A stretch of 64,000 nucleotides of DNA from Tretioscincus oriximinensis (GCA_022410635.1 JAJVDF010000016.1:1425232-1489231); one strand, 5' to 3'. Positions 12,103 through 22,625 are shown, counted from the stretch's first letter. Translations and numbers: made by a program. Notes: generated from the letters alone by a model not told the origin.

Positions 12103-12787
12103 GTATGTAGCATTCACATTTCTATATGCAATACTATCTTTCTTGTATGTATGTTTAATAATGAGTTATTGTAATATGCATTTGCATTTGAAAGTTGAAT
12201 GATCATGGTTATAACGATAATGACGCCACTTCAAGCCTGAAGAGTTTTAAGGAGAGCTCACACAATTTTCAAAAGCAAATAAAAAACTCAAAACACAAAT
12301 AATATGTCAGCGGTGTGAGAGATAGGAAAATAAACCAAACAATCTTTCCCATATTAAGCAGAATTTAACACAGTGGCCACAGCACAAAACACAGACGAGA
12401 CTTTCAAGTTTCTTTTAAACTTCAAAAAAACCGGAAGGTGCTTTACTTTACTCCNTTTGTTGTCTTCACAAACTTAGCATCTGTAAATAATACTTCAGTA
12501 GAAAAACATTTTACAACATCACCATCAGGTCATGGACAAACAGACCTTCAGCAACGCAGAGCAGGAGTTTCAAACAACAACAGACAACATGTCCCCATGT
12601 ATCAGATTGGCTCCTAAAGACCCAAGAGGAAACCCGCTGCTTAAATATTTGTGAAAACCAGTTAGATTTTACCTCACGTACTCCATGTACACTTGCAAAA
12701 TTATATTCAGGTGTCTTAAAGTAATAGAACTAGAAGAATGTATTTCAAACTAACACGACACAGCAATTTTTACAAACCTTAACATAA

Positions 12788-12873
12788 TATATACTGCCCA
12801 AAACAATTAAGGGAACACTTTAACATAACATGTTATGTTAAAATGTTCCCTTAATTGTTTTGTGCAGTATATA
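12788..12873. mobile_element. Palindromic MITE, TATATACTGCCCAAAACAATT family (full copy)
   Basis: Nearly perfect dyad over 86 bp, centred on ACATAACATGTTATGT. The arms start TATATACTGC and end GCAGTATATA and contain AATTAAGGGAACA and TGTTCCCTTAATT. The size and TA-rich ends fit a Tc1/mariner-type MITE. A deleted relative is at 4410-4467. Confidence 0.8.
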
Positions 12874-12877
12874 TACA

Positions 12878-13408
12878 TCATGTAGGAAATGCAACAGGCT
12901 CTAGCAATGGAGTGAAACTGGGTTAAAACTTTAGAAGAAGAAGAAGAAGAAGAACTTGGTTCTTATACCCCGCTTTTCTCACCTTCCAAAGGGACTCAAA
13001 GCGGCTTACAAGGATATATTTTGCCCAAAGGCTCACATTCTATCTTCCCCACCAGGCTCTGGTGGTTCCCATGTATCTACTTGCAGTCAGTTGCAATTTC
13101 TTGCAATTCATGCTTTCGAATAGCTGGGTTGGCTAGAGCTACAGGCTAGTGGAAGGTGCTCACCCCTCCCCACTTCCAACACAGGGCTTCGAAACCCCAT
13201 CTCCCAGGCGAGAGACAAATTCCTAAGCAACAGAGCTATCCGTGCCTATCATTAGCACGCTGTGAAAGAGTTTGCCCTTTTGCTGATGGCTTCTAACCCA
13301 CTAAGAGTGGAGTGAAGCTGGATTAAAATGTACNTATGATTATTGGTAATGTTTTAATCAAGCTTCACTCCATTGCTAGAGTCTTTTACATTTCCTGCAC
13401 ATAACAGG
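12878..13408. mobile_element. Foldback element split by a SINE
   Basis: The left arm at about 12878-12930 (GTAGGAAATGCAACAGG, then CTCTAGCAATGGAGTGAAAC) is mirrored by the right arm at about 13346-13408 (CTTCACTCCATTGCTAGAG, then TTTCCTGCAC). A third partial copy of the GAGTGAAGCTGGATTAAAA block is at about 13309-13327. A minus-strand SINE fills 12933-13250, so the foldback is older than the SINE. Superfamily not assigned. Confidence 0.65.
12933..13250 (-). repeat. tRNA-derived SINE A (minus strand), with (GAA)n tail
   Basis: Read on the minus strand it begins with a tRNA-like head (box-A-like TAGCTCTGTTG, box-B-like GGGTTTCGAAGCCC), then CACCTTCCACTAGCCTGTAG, AACCCAGCTATTCGAAAGC, and an L2-like 3' end TTTGAGTCCCTTTGGAAGG...AAGCGGGGTATAAG before a CTT-repeat tail. 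About ten copies of this family occur in the window. Confidence 0.85.
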
Positions 13409-14332
13409 CTTTCCTACTAGTTGTGATATTAACACTCATTTGTTCAAAGTGCAACGAAAGTTCTAAATCTCTTTTCCTCATCATGCAAAACCCACATCAG
13501 TCTGTCAATTTCATTTATTCACAGGTCAGTTTCCCCATTCTTGATGCTCGATTCCCTAACCTAGGGCTCTTTATGCATTTACCTTATGGCAATATGGATT
13601 ATTGAATCCAGGCAAATCAGTTCACTAATCTGTATTATTGGAGCTACTCTACATGGCACTGGTGTGAATTACAGGAGCAGATTTTCTCTATTTCAACATT
13701 GCATACTGCCAACATTCAGTCTCCCTTACCCAAGCCTATGAGACTCAATGCATGGTATGGGCTGATTGCATAAGGCAGCCTCAAAACTTGCTTGTGTTTC
13801 AAAGCTGGACCCCCTTGCCACTTGAGGTATTCTAGATATTAGAACCTTGGGGCTGCAGCTTTGAAGCTCAGGCAAACTTTGAAGCAGTGATGCCATGAAG
13901 TGGGCAAATCTGAACTGCAGTAACAATCAGTCTTGGCTCTGCAACCTCAGACCTCAAGGATGTGTGGATTTGAATTTTGGCAGCTCTATATTTGTAGTGC
14001 TGAAATATAAATTTCTGAACATAAGAATCTGAAATGGGAACAAAGGAGAGCGGCTATTGGGAATTAAGTAGCCGGAGTAGAATGGAGAAAAACAGCAGTG
14101 GCGACAGGTTTTGACAAAGGACTCCACAGCAGAAATGAGTGGTGGGCGTACTGCGGAACTTGGGAATGCTCTGCAGTTGGTGTTACTCATAACCGAATGT
14201 GCACAGAGGACACTGAATCCATCCATTTTTAGCACTAGTGCGTTTGCAGCCTATAAAAATTAGCCCAAATTATCCATTTAACAAGACCAATTACCACTAT
14301 TTCTAAAAAAGCCTGATTTTGTTAAATCAGAA

Positions 14333-14740
14333 GAGCCATACTGGATTGAGCCAGAGCCCATCTAGTCCAGCATTCTGTCTCACACAGAGGCCCACAAGAT
14401 GCACATGGGAAATCTGAACAGAGGAAAGCAAAATATGCACCTGTTCATGACTCCCTACAAGTGGTATTTCAGGAGTCCTGCCTGTTGCTCCATCCTGGAG
14501 GCAACATCCAGACATCCATCCTAGTATCCATTTATACCCTTGGTGTCCATAAACCTGTNTAGTCCTGTCTTAAAGCTATCCAAGCTGTTAGCTACCACAT
14601 CTCTTCAGGAAGTAAATTCCACAGACCGTTGACCCTCTGGGTGAAAAAATACTTTCCTTTGTCTGTTCTCACTTTTCTGCTCACCAGTTTCAAGGAGTGC
14701 CCTCTGGTCCTAGTCTTGTGTGATAGAGAAAAGTTGTTAT
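14333..14740 (-). repeat. CR1-type LINE 3' fragment (minus strand)
   Basis: Its 3' UTR matches the CR1 copy at 30530-31310 in reverse (AGCCCATCTAGTCCAGCATT, GAGGCCCACAAGATGCACAT). It continues into the C-terminal RT-region code, with blocks such as GACCCTCTGGGTGAAAAAAT and TTCAGGAAGTAAATTCCACA. Its edge is about 110 bp upstream of GABRR2 exon 7. Confidence 0.85.
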
Positions 14741-14852
14741 GATCCACAACTAGTGTTAAAAAGATCTGAATTTCTGTTCACTGAGTCATTGTCTATTTTG
14801 CTGTTGGCCCATAAAGTAAAACTAAGTTCTCACTATTATTTTCTCCCAACAG

Positions 14853-14993
14853 ATGCTTACACAGATGAAGATCTGATGTTATACTGGAAAAATGGGAATG
14901 AATCTCTGAAAACAGATGAGAAGATCTCATTGTCGCAGTTCTTGATACAAAAATTTCATACAACTTCCAGACTTGCTTTCTATAGCAGTACAG
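14853..14993 (+). CDS. GABRR2: GABRR2 exon 7 (agonist-site loops B and C)
   Basis: A 141-bp exon, CAACAG to GTACCAG. It completes a Tyr codon and encodes AYTDEDLMLYWKNGNESLKT, then DEKISLSQFLIQKFHTTSRL and AFYSST with a split Gly. The YAYTDEDLMLYWKNG stretch matches rho2. By homology, YAY corresponds to the loop B tyrosines and AFYSSTG to loop C, with the second loop C tyrosine in the next exon. NES is a possible N-glycosylation sequon. Reading through the donor gives a quick stop, which supports the boundary. Confidence 0.96.
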
Positions 14994-16467
14994 GTACCAG
15001 ATAGCTTTTTCAAAAATGATTTGTTGTACAGAATTAGCACCAGGCTTTTCTCAGAAATTCCTTGNAATCTTGTGTTATCCTCCCCATTGTTTGTATGATT
15101 CTTTCCAAGATTTGCAACACAGAAATCAACTACCATAAATTCTATATTACATGATCTATGATATATGATTTGTTGATGAACTAAAAATAAAGTCCTCACC
15201 CAGACAGGATTTAAATCCCCGGGTTAACCCAGGGCTATGTTGGAATCACTACATACATCAATGACAATCCCAGCATAGCTCTAAGATAAATCAGGCCTAA
15301 TCAGGCTTTAGCTAGAAAGTGAGAAATTTTCTGGAAATATGCACCAAAATTCACTTCTTGGAGATATTTCTTATGCCCAGAAAATGTGGCTTTTTTGGAC
15401 ATCTTCTGTATCATGTTGGAAAAGCTCTGAGAGTTTGTCACCTATCGTGCTGCTGCTACTGACACCTGGAGCTTCTGATTCAAAGCTTACTGATATTGAA
15501 TAGTTTCTTTCAGAGAAGGCATTTCTTTCAGAGAAGAAATTTTTGAGATCCCTCGTTTATTGGCAAGTCAGTCATGCAGCTGCAGTGTCTCAGCATGGCA
15601 GCATTAGCACCTGAGAATGGAAACACCTTTCCATGCAACTAAAGAGTAGCCAAAGAAAATGAAGTAAAAAATTAATCCTGAGTCTTCTTAGTTCTAATCA
15701 AAGAATGACTCAGTCGGTTAAGTGCTAGTCTTTCATCTGAGAGATTGGGTTTCGAGGCCTTGTGTCAAACATGGAGAGGGGTGAGCTCCTTTTATTAGCC
15801 TATANCTCTAGCCAACCCAGTTATTCAAAAGCAAGAATTGCAAGAAATTGCAACAGNTAGAGACTAGATAAATGTGAACCATCATAGTATGGTGGGGAAG
15901 ATAGAATGTAAGCCTTCAAGTGAAAAGTAACCTTGTAAGCTGCTTTGAGTCCCTTCAGGTGAGAAAAGTGGGTTATAAAAATTAGTTCTCCCTGTCCTCC
16001 TCCTCCACCTCCTCCTTCTTCCTCTTCCTCTTCTAAGGCACTAAGGGGAATATAGAATGTAAGCCTTCGGGCAAAAAATACCCTTGTAAGCTGCTTTGAG
16101 TTCCTTTGAAAGGTGAGAAAAACTGGGTATTCTTCTTCTTCTTCTTCTTTTCCTCCTCCTCCTATTCCTCCTCCTCCTCACAGGCCTCAGTAATGCATTT
16201 TAGGGATCTGTTGTAAAAGTTCCTTAAAAAGGTCCTAAGACTGTGAGCATAAGCCTCCTGATAAATTTCTGCATCCATGAGGGATAACGCATTTGTATTA
16301 CAATATTCATTGTATCACTATTTTCATTCAGGCATTTATCTTGATTTATATTTATATAAAAATCCCCCATTTCCAGGGACAATCCTTTGACACTTGCATC
16401 TCACTAAACAGTTGTTCCTGACTCCGTACACACTTTAAAAATATGTCTTTATATATTCTTCAACCAG
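14994..16467 (+). other. GABRR2: GABRR2 intron 7
   Basis: A 1.47-kb intron. It contains a full SINE A copy at about 15702-16035 and the 3' end of a second copy at about 16048-16180. The 15.0-15.7 kb part is unique-looking and non-coding. Confidence 0.85.
15702..16180 (+). repeat. SINE A copy followed by a second 3'-end copy
   Basis: The first copy runs from a tRNA-like head (GACTCAGTCGGTTAAG, then GGTTTCGAGGCC) to CTTGTAAGCTGCTTTGAGTC and a CT-rich tail. From about 16048 a second 3' end repeats GAATGTAAGCCTTCGGGCAA and CTGCTTTGAGTTCCTTTGAA before a (CTT)n tail. The second copy is either a separate 5'-truncated insertion or a tandem duplication of the 3' half. Confidence 0.8.
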
Positions 16468-16620
16468 GTTGGTACAATCGTCTCTACATTAATTTTACCT
16501 TGCGCCGTCACATCTTCTTCTTTTTGCTCCAAACCTATTTTCCTGCCACTTTAATGGTCATGCTGTCGTGGGTATCATTCTGGATAGACCGCAGAGCAGT
16601 TCCTGCAAGAGTTTCATTAG
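16468..16620 (+). CDS. GABRR2: GABRR2 exon 8 (loop C end, M1, start of M2)
   Basis: A 153-bp exon from ACCAG to GTAAGA. It encodes [20 protein letters not shown], then [20 protein letters not shown] and [10 protein letters not shown] with a split Gly. WYN carries the second loop C tyrosine. [23 protein letters not shown] is transmembrane segment M1. The M1-M2 linker and inner mouth of the pore ([11 protein letters not shown]) are at the end; this alanine-proline pattern is typical of anion-selective channels. Ser in PARVSLG is the rho2 state at the pore position where rho1 has Pro, which supports the GABRR2 assignment. Confidence 0.97.
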
Positions 16621-16733
16621 GTAAGAGATCCTTCATTTTTAGTTCTGCTGGTGCTCACTGAAACTGGTAATATAAGCAATTGCAGTCTAGCTAAATCCAT
16701 TAATACAAATCTGTAGTTCTTTGTATGCCCAAA

Positions 16734-17021
16734 GCTGCTGAGCGCTCCATAGGGGGTTCAGTGACGGACCGCTTAGAGTTATTTTGGCAATTTGTACCTT
16801 CATTAATGGCTTCGTTTCCCCGTGGGAACCACCATGTTGGGGGAACTCCTTGACTGCTGGGAGAGAGGGTGGCACCGGTAGCGCCATGTTTGGGGAACAG
16901 AAGGTGGGGTTCCTCCAACATGGTGGTTCCCATGGGGAAACGGAACCATTAATGAAGGTAAAAATTGCCAAAATAACTCTATGCGGTCTGTCACCGAAGC
17001 CCCTGTGGAGTGTTCAGCAGC
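16734..17021. mobile_element. Large palindromic MITE with 116-bp arms
   Basis: Left arm 16734-16849 and right arm 16906-17021 are near reverse complements of equal length around a 56-bp centre. Matching blocks include TAGAGTTATTTTGGCAATTT on the left with AAAATTGCCAAAATAACTCT on the right, and GGGAACCACCATGTTGG with CCAACATGGTGGTTCCC. No coding capacity: long open frames on both strands here are reflections of the same arms. Confidence 0.85.
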
Positions 17022-17184
17022 CACCACTGGCCCAAAGGAGAATAACTCCTATTGACACAATGGAGCTAATATACAGTTATCCATACTTTCGCCATCCCGG
17101 AATAATGAAAAGAGGTGATGTTTATTCCAACAGTATATTAAGGTTGCCACAAGTATCCTTTGATATAGAATTAAAGTCCAGGAG

Positions 17185-17211
17185 TATATATATATATATA
17201 TATATATATAT
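17185..17211. repeat. (TA)n microsatellite
   Basis: About 13 TA units. Confidence 0.85.
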
Positions 17212-18160
17212 TGGGGGGGAAGGACGCTAAATCCAGATTTCCTCAATTTTACTTATCTCATTACTTGCTCCCAGAAGTTGAAAATAAGCACTGCAACAAG
17301 TGTAAGGACAAATCTTGGCTGAAAATTCCCTTTGCACAAGTGCAGAAGCAGATACTAGTACTGCTCTGTATATTTCACACCATTGGATGCATTATGGGAA
17401 CAGCCTGCCATTTTGCCTTGCCATCTGGCAGGGATGGCGAGAGGCAATTATGAGATCTAACCAAGATCCTGCATTTTCCTCTCACCATTTGGAGGCAACC
17501 TATTTTCATCTTCTGGAGTTCCGCAAACTTTGCCCTTATTTTTGGATTTGATCACATTTCTTTTCTCTCTTCAGGNCTGTATTTTGGGTATATGATGGCC
17601 CTGGGCAGTACATTTTTTATGCCTCCCCGGGGAGTTTTCTGTAGGGAAATCTTGCAATGTGAGCCTGAAAATCTTGGACATTTGAGATGTCTCTGCTCCG
17701 GATTTCCATGTAAAAAACAATGTCTTTTTAATGCTGGTTATGTCTTCAAGTGTAGGCAGACGTAGATAAGTGATTGTTTCTGTGGGAAGGATCAAGACAG
17801 CAATTGAGAAGGCCAAAACTTTCTGAAATGGATCAAGTGCAGAACTTGAACACCAANTCTACGTGCTTTGAATGCCAGTTTTGTAGTTGCTGCTTCCTCA
17901 TGCAAACTGTCATTCACCTGAACCTGCCACTGATGAANATTGTGATATCTGCTGACACAGTGTTCTAGGAGAGGGGGGACAATATTTGTACATGTGCTTT
18001 GTTTATGGTGATGACATAGGTACAGTCCAGCAGGGCACTTCTTATATTCTTTCATGTACCCAGTTTTGAAAATGAGTTTTACTAGGTTCTCCCTTCAGTT
18101 AAGCTTCTCACCTGACCTGTATTAACTCTTGAGGTAAATCTTTGTATGGGACCTTTTCAG

Positions 18161-18357
18161 GGATCACGACAGTGCTGACTATGTCTACCATCATTACTGG
18201 TGTCAACGCCTCCATGCCTCGTGTTTCATACATCAAAGCTGTGGACATTTATCTCTGGGTCAGTTTTGTCTTCGTTTTCCTTTCGGTTATTGAATATGCA
18301 GCAGTGAACTACTTGACCACAGTTCAAGAACGGAAGCAGAGGAAGCTGAGAGAAAAG
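18161..18357 (+). CDS. GABRR2: GABRR2 exon 9 (M2, M3, start of intracellular loop)
   Basis: A 197-bp exon between TTTTCAG and GTGAGA. It completes the split Gly and encodes [20 protein letters not shown], then [20 protein letters not shown], then [20 protein letters not shown] and [19 protein letters not shown] is the pore-lining M2 and [26 protein letters not shown] is M3. The [11 protein letters not shown] end begins the M3-M4 cytoplasmic loop. An in-frame extension of 84 bp past the donor is intron, as the next exon resumes rho2 sequence exactly after REK. Confidence 0.97.
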
Positions 18358-19902
18358 GTGAGAAGAACTTCTTCAGGACCTGCCTTGAATGCATTAGAAG
18401 TATTAGCATATGCAGATGAGAAAAAACTGACACATGAGTGACTGTTCGTGTGAACAATTTTTACCTAGTGCATGCGAGCTGAAACCGAATTCCTGACACC
18501 ACAAAAGCAAGAGATGGTGGTAGTAGGAACAACCGAGGGACGGAAACTAAGATCAGAACTGGGAAAGTCTGCAACCTGGGACTTTGGCAGAGACAATGTC
18601 GGGAGGGTAAGAAAAGGGAAATCCAGAGAGCTGTTTCCCTATGTCTTCTGTGCTGTTTTTGGTTATAGCAGATGCATATTTCAAAACTGACTTCCATCTA
18701 TGTTTTAGAAGTCTATGATATAAAATGCAGTCACACTGACCTCCATGTTACACAGAAGTTANGGATTTGGTTAAGTTAAAGCTGTGGCTTTACTGTTGCT
18801 TCTCTGCTTTTAGGCCTTTTTTGTTGTATTAATTTTCTGTTTAATTTCTTTTGCTTGATGTAGATGAACTACAGCCACACACTGCATTCAGCAGCTAGAT
18901 CTGCTTTGCAAGTGCTGCTGTCAAAATGTCAAATCATTGTTACCCATGCCCTCAGGATCAATCACACATTGCATCTGGTTCACATCACCACTGGCTCCAT
19001 GCTCAGCTGCAAATGTCAGCATTTGCCTCAGTAGAGTTTGTAGCTGGGGCTGTTTGAGTGCTGAAATACTGAGCATTTGAACACTCAGAGAAACCTCTGA
19101 AACTTCACTGTAGATCTCACCCGTTGCATAACACTCATTTCCCATCCATAAGCAAGATTAGTCCAATGTGCAAACATGCCACTGCTGATTCAAATTAACT
19201 AGGAGTATTAAATGCATAGAGCAAATTAAGTGCAATATACTAATGCATTTTAGAGAGCTGTTAAACTGCATTAGCAAGCCTGTGCAAAAATGAACGCCAA
19301 GATGACTTAATTTATATATTATGTGGTGTAAAAAGTTGCANCCAGACATTGGTTTCTTATTCTGCTATATCTGGATATCTCTGATGCATGACTGTTCTGA
19401 AATGAAACTGTCTGAGCAGGGNTTTATTCTGGAACATTCAAATATAGTGGATTAAGGTACAGCCAAACATATGCATCCTGTTGGCACCGTGTCCTTCGTA
19501 AACTCAGAGCCTTTGTGCATCTCACACATTGAATGTGTATGACTGCATACACATCTCATCAGCCATACTCCTTTGCTGTTGATGGGNACAGGTAATGTTA
19601 TTTGGGGCTATTCTGATGTCACGTTTGCCTGCTCGTGAGAACAGACCTGAGCTCAAACAAAATTGCTGACTGCTGAGTTACAAGATTTTTTTNAAAAAAG
19701 TTTTATGCTTTAAGCAGAATTTCATGAACAGGCAAATGGCATGCTTGTGTATTAATTCGTGTTTGTTTTGGTAGAACACCGACAATTTTTTCTAGTGATA
19801 TAATTTTGGTGCCTAATTACCAAATTGTCTATGTGTTTTTCTCTTGTGCTGGGTCAGTATTTGAGTTTCCTCCCATGCCTTTTCAATTCTGTTTCCCCCC
19901 AG
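18358..19902 (+). other. GABRR2: GABRR2 intron 9
   Basis: A 1.54-kb phase-0 intron ending in a C-rich polypyrimidine tract and CCAG. I see no recognisable repeat or gene in it. Confidence 0.85.
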
Positions 19903-20211
19903 TTCTCGTGTCCTTGCGGAATGCCTACGACAAAAACAATGATGGTGGACGGTATTTACAGTGAGTCGGAAGCAAATAGCCTAGAAGGGTTTCCAAGTAG
20001 TCACCTGGTGACAGAAGATGATAAACAAGACAAGATGGTGGTCCATCTGTCCTTGAACAATGAGCCCAATTCATCAAGGAAGAGAGGGCTGAAAGGACAC
20101 GTTAGTTTACGCATCATCCAAAATACTCATGCTATTGACAAATACTCAAGATTAATATTTCCAGGCACCTACATATTTTTTAATTTAATATATTGGTCTG
20201 TATTTTGCTGA
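19903..20211 (+). CDS. GABRR2: GABRR2 exon 10 (cytoplasmic loop, M4, stop)
   Basis: The terminal coding exon of 309 bp, ending in TGA. It encodes the variable cytoplasmic loop, including TKTMMVDGIYSESEANSLEG and QDKMVVHLSL, which match rho2 and not rho1. It then encodes NTHAIDKYSRLIFPGTYIFF and NLIYWSVFC. DKYSRLIFP leads into M4. The predicted last residue is Cys where I would expect Ser in mammalian rho2. The seven exons here give 390 residues in one open frame, so nothing suggests a pseudogene. Confidence 0.97.
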   Translation, partial: FSCPCGMPTTKTMMVDGIYSESEANSLEGFPSSHLVTEDDKQDKMVVHLSLNNEPNSSRKRGLKGHVSLRIIQNTHAIDKYSRLIFPGTYIFFNLIYWSVFC

Positions 20212-21366
20212 GGCAATGGTTGACACAGAAGAGACTAAGAAGACTCTGCATTGTGCTCTGATACTACCTGATATCTCAGGGATTCCCAGTGGCACTTTTG
20301 AAGGAAGAATGCAAGGATACCTTTTCCACACAGCGCCACTGGAGACCATTCACTGTGCCAGATAATTACTGCTTTCCATTGCTTTCTTATGATAGTCATA
20401 TTTGAATACATGCACCTGTCGAATTTAAACCCTGGCCACTGCATGTGTCTTTACAAGGGGCTTCAGTGAGAGTCCTGATGTATTTAGTTACAAGGAAAAT
20501 GCTGTAGTCTCTGAGGGAAGCTGTGATTTGGAGGACTTTTATCATGAAGGGATACTTGATTCCGGAGAGGATGATTCCTATTGTGGGAAGAAATTAGGTA
20601 GGGAAATGAGTGCCAGTTTTTAGGCCCATGCAAGATGTGTGGCAGCCATCTCAGGGGAGCACCGATTCCTTCCCTATTGCTTGCCTTTCATTTCTTGTGT
20701 TGTCCATGCTGGGCCTAACAAAGAGTGAGGCACAAGAAGCAAGCTGTTAGCATCCTGCACAGTCTCAAGTACAGGGCTGAAAGAAATTCTCCCTCCCTCC
20801 CTCAAGTTGTGATACTGTTGGCATTCCTGTGCCNGGCTTCTGAGGAAACTGGCCTTGAAGAAGTCTTCTTCACCAATGCACTCTACAAAGGGCACGAAGG
20901 CTTAGAGTCTCTCACTCCATTTTACACCACTTAGCCCATATGTTCTCTTTACCTTCAGTCTTGAATGGCACACTATTGAATGACATCCCCCCAACAAAAA
21001 AAAATATGGAAGCATAGTTTACCTAGCTCAGACTGTCCAGTTTAGACTAGGTGCTGTGGGGGACCAGGGGCTCCCACCAAACTGCATTCACTGAGTAAAT
21101 ACATTTGTCTTACTCAGAGGGTAAGATTTTTCTTGGACTTGAATTGTTATGGAGTGCCGAAAAGTGCAGAGGAGGAAGAAATGTGTGGATTTTTGTTAGA
21201 TTCCCCTTCAACCCTTGTTACATTGAGAGCATGGGGGAAGAAGGAGGAGGAAGTTGAGGTCCCCAAGAAACTAAGGTAAGGGAAAGTCTTGCCTTCTATC
21301 ATCTATCTACTCTNGCATAGAGACAACAGCAATCACTCTAGGCAGCAAAACTATTATTTGAAGCCT

Positions 21367-21372
21367 AATAAA
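21367..21372 (+). promoter_or_regulatory. Candidate GABRR2 poly(A) signal
   Basis: First AATAAA after the GABRR2 stop, about 1.16 kb downstream and just before a transposon copy. This is position-based inference only. Confidence 0.3.
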
Positions 21373-21404
21373 TTATTCAGCCCCAATACTTGGTTACTTT
21401 CAAG

Positions 21405-22045
21405 TAAGGGCTTGTTCACATGACGAACGAAAAAACGCTATAAATTTATATTCCGGAATATTCAAATGCCTAGGTCTGGGTAACGTTTTGGGACATTTTG
21501 GGACATTTTGGCATGTGGGTGGCCAAGCTCCGTCCCAAAATGTTACCCAGACCAAGGCTCCGTATGGATGGGGCCAGCAGAACGCAGCCGTCTACCCTCC
21601 TTCAGCAGAATTCCCTGCTGATTGGCTCTGCTTGCTGTCAAATAGATCAGCTGAGGGGAGGAGGAGNTTTTGTTCCTCTTCCTTTTGCAGAGCTGATCTC
21701 CAGGCAGCAGCCCCCAAAACGAAGTGGAGAGCAGCCTGGGCTTAGGAATAGGCGGACAGATTTCCCTGCCGAAGGAGGCAGCACTTCCTCCTGTCTTCTC
21801 TCCCCTCCTGTCTCTTGCACTATTTTTGTTCACACGGGAGAGGAAGGGAATTGGATATGAGGTGACNGAGGTTGGCTGCGAGGTTTCAGATGTTCTCCGC
21901 AATTATTCCTGATTATCCGAGCAATAGTTTATTGCGGAATAAATGGCCTTTATTGCGAAAGTTTTACTCATACACGCTTAAAATGTGTGACCTTCAAAAT
22001 GGCGCTATAACTGAGGCATAAAATAGTCATGTGAATGCACCCAGA
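21405..22045. mobile_element. DNA transposon with TTCACATGAC-type terminal repeats
   Basis: The left end GGGCTTGTTCACATGAC mirrors the right end GTCATGTGAATGCACCC. Inside, near the left, is TTATATTCCGGAATATTC; near the right, GAGCAATAGTTTATTGC. Both are shared with the fragments at 2485-2862 and 4975-5265. Between them sits a piece of the GCATGTGGGTGGCCAAGCTC family (also near 33270 and 49805), apparently a nested insertion. No transposase is visible. Confidence 0.6.
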
Positions 22046-22115
22046 GTGCTGCTGTCTTTGATGGGAATGCTTGCCTGAAATATTTTAGGTCTGCAAATCG
22101 AATTTGGGCTGCGTG

Positions 22116-22464
22116 TAGGGTTGCCACCTGTCCCTTATTTTACAGGACATCCTGTATTTCAGGTAAAAATTACACGTCTCGTATTATGATTCAGTGTCCC
22201 ATAAAATGCCACTAATATCATGCTTGTTTCAAAATATTTGAAATTCAAATTGCCGCTTCGATATTTATCTATCATTATATTCTAATCGATACAANCTCAT
22301 CGATTATCCAAGTTTAAAAATTATTCACAGGTACATATGGGATGTAAAAATCCCCTTAAATTATTAATTTTGAGATTTCTTTTTGTGTCCCTTATTTTTG
22401 TGAAATATCCCTTATTTTTAAGAGCCATGTCCCTTATTTCACTTATCAAAAGGTAGCAACCCTA
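22116..22464. mobile_element. MITE with TAGGGTTGCCACCT ends
   Basis: TAGGGTTGCCACCTGTCCC at the left is mirrored at the right by AGGTAGCAACCCTA. TCCCTTATTTT-like blocks recur within it. TA at both ends fits a TA target duplication. It lies next to the fragment at 22466-22625. Confidence 0.7.
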
Positions 22465-22465
22465 G

Positions 22466-22625
22466 CTGCGTGCACATGACAACTTAAAAACTGCTATAAA
22501 GCTATATTCTGAAATATAGCAATTGCGCGTCTGTGCACACCAAACATGTATATTCCGTGACCAGTACCCCAGTTCCGTAATATCACTCACTGATCTCAGG
22601 GCAGTGCAGTCCAAGAACGTTTGTA
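22466..22625 (+). mobile_element. DNA-transposon fragment (AAATATAGCAATTGC family)
   Basis: Nearly the same text as 4975-5130: GTGCACATGACAACTT, then CTGAAATATAGCAATTGC, GTCTGTGCACACCAAACATG, then CCCAGTTCCG. 5' part only. Confidence 0.5.

Larger units (their letters stand above)
12103..14852 (+). other. GABRR2: GABRR2 intron 6
   Basis: A 2.75-kb phase-1 intron. It holds a palindromic MITE (12788-12873), an adjacent foldback element interrupted by a SINE (12878-13408) and a minus-strand CR1 3' fragment that ends about 110 bp before exon 7. The 13.4-14.3 kb part has no recognisable repeat or gene. Confidence 0.85.
16621..18160 (+). other. GABRR2: GABRR2 intron 8
   Basis: A 1.54-kb intron that splits the M2-coding region. 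It holds a large palindrome (16734-17021) and a short TA microsatellite (about 17185-17211). From 17.2 to 18.1 kb I see no recognisable element. Confidence 0.85.

Noticed and set aside
16784..17230. 148-codon open frame in GABRR2 intron 8
   Set aside because: Mirrored frames occur on both strands because the region is a palindrome; it also runs into a TA microsatellite.
18358..18441. In-frame extension of GABRR2 exon 9
   Set aside because: It follows a good GTGAGA donor and its sequence is unlike rho2; exon 10 resumes conserved sequence in phase.
19825..19902. Upstream Met and extension of GABRR2 exon 10
   Set aside because: The stretch is the polypyrimidine tract and acceptor of intron 9.
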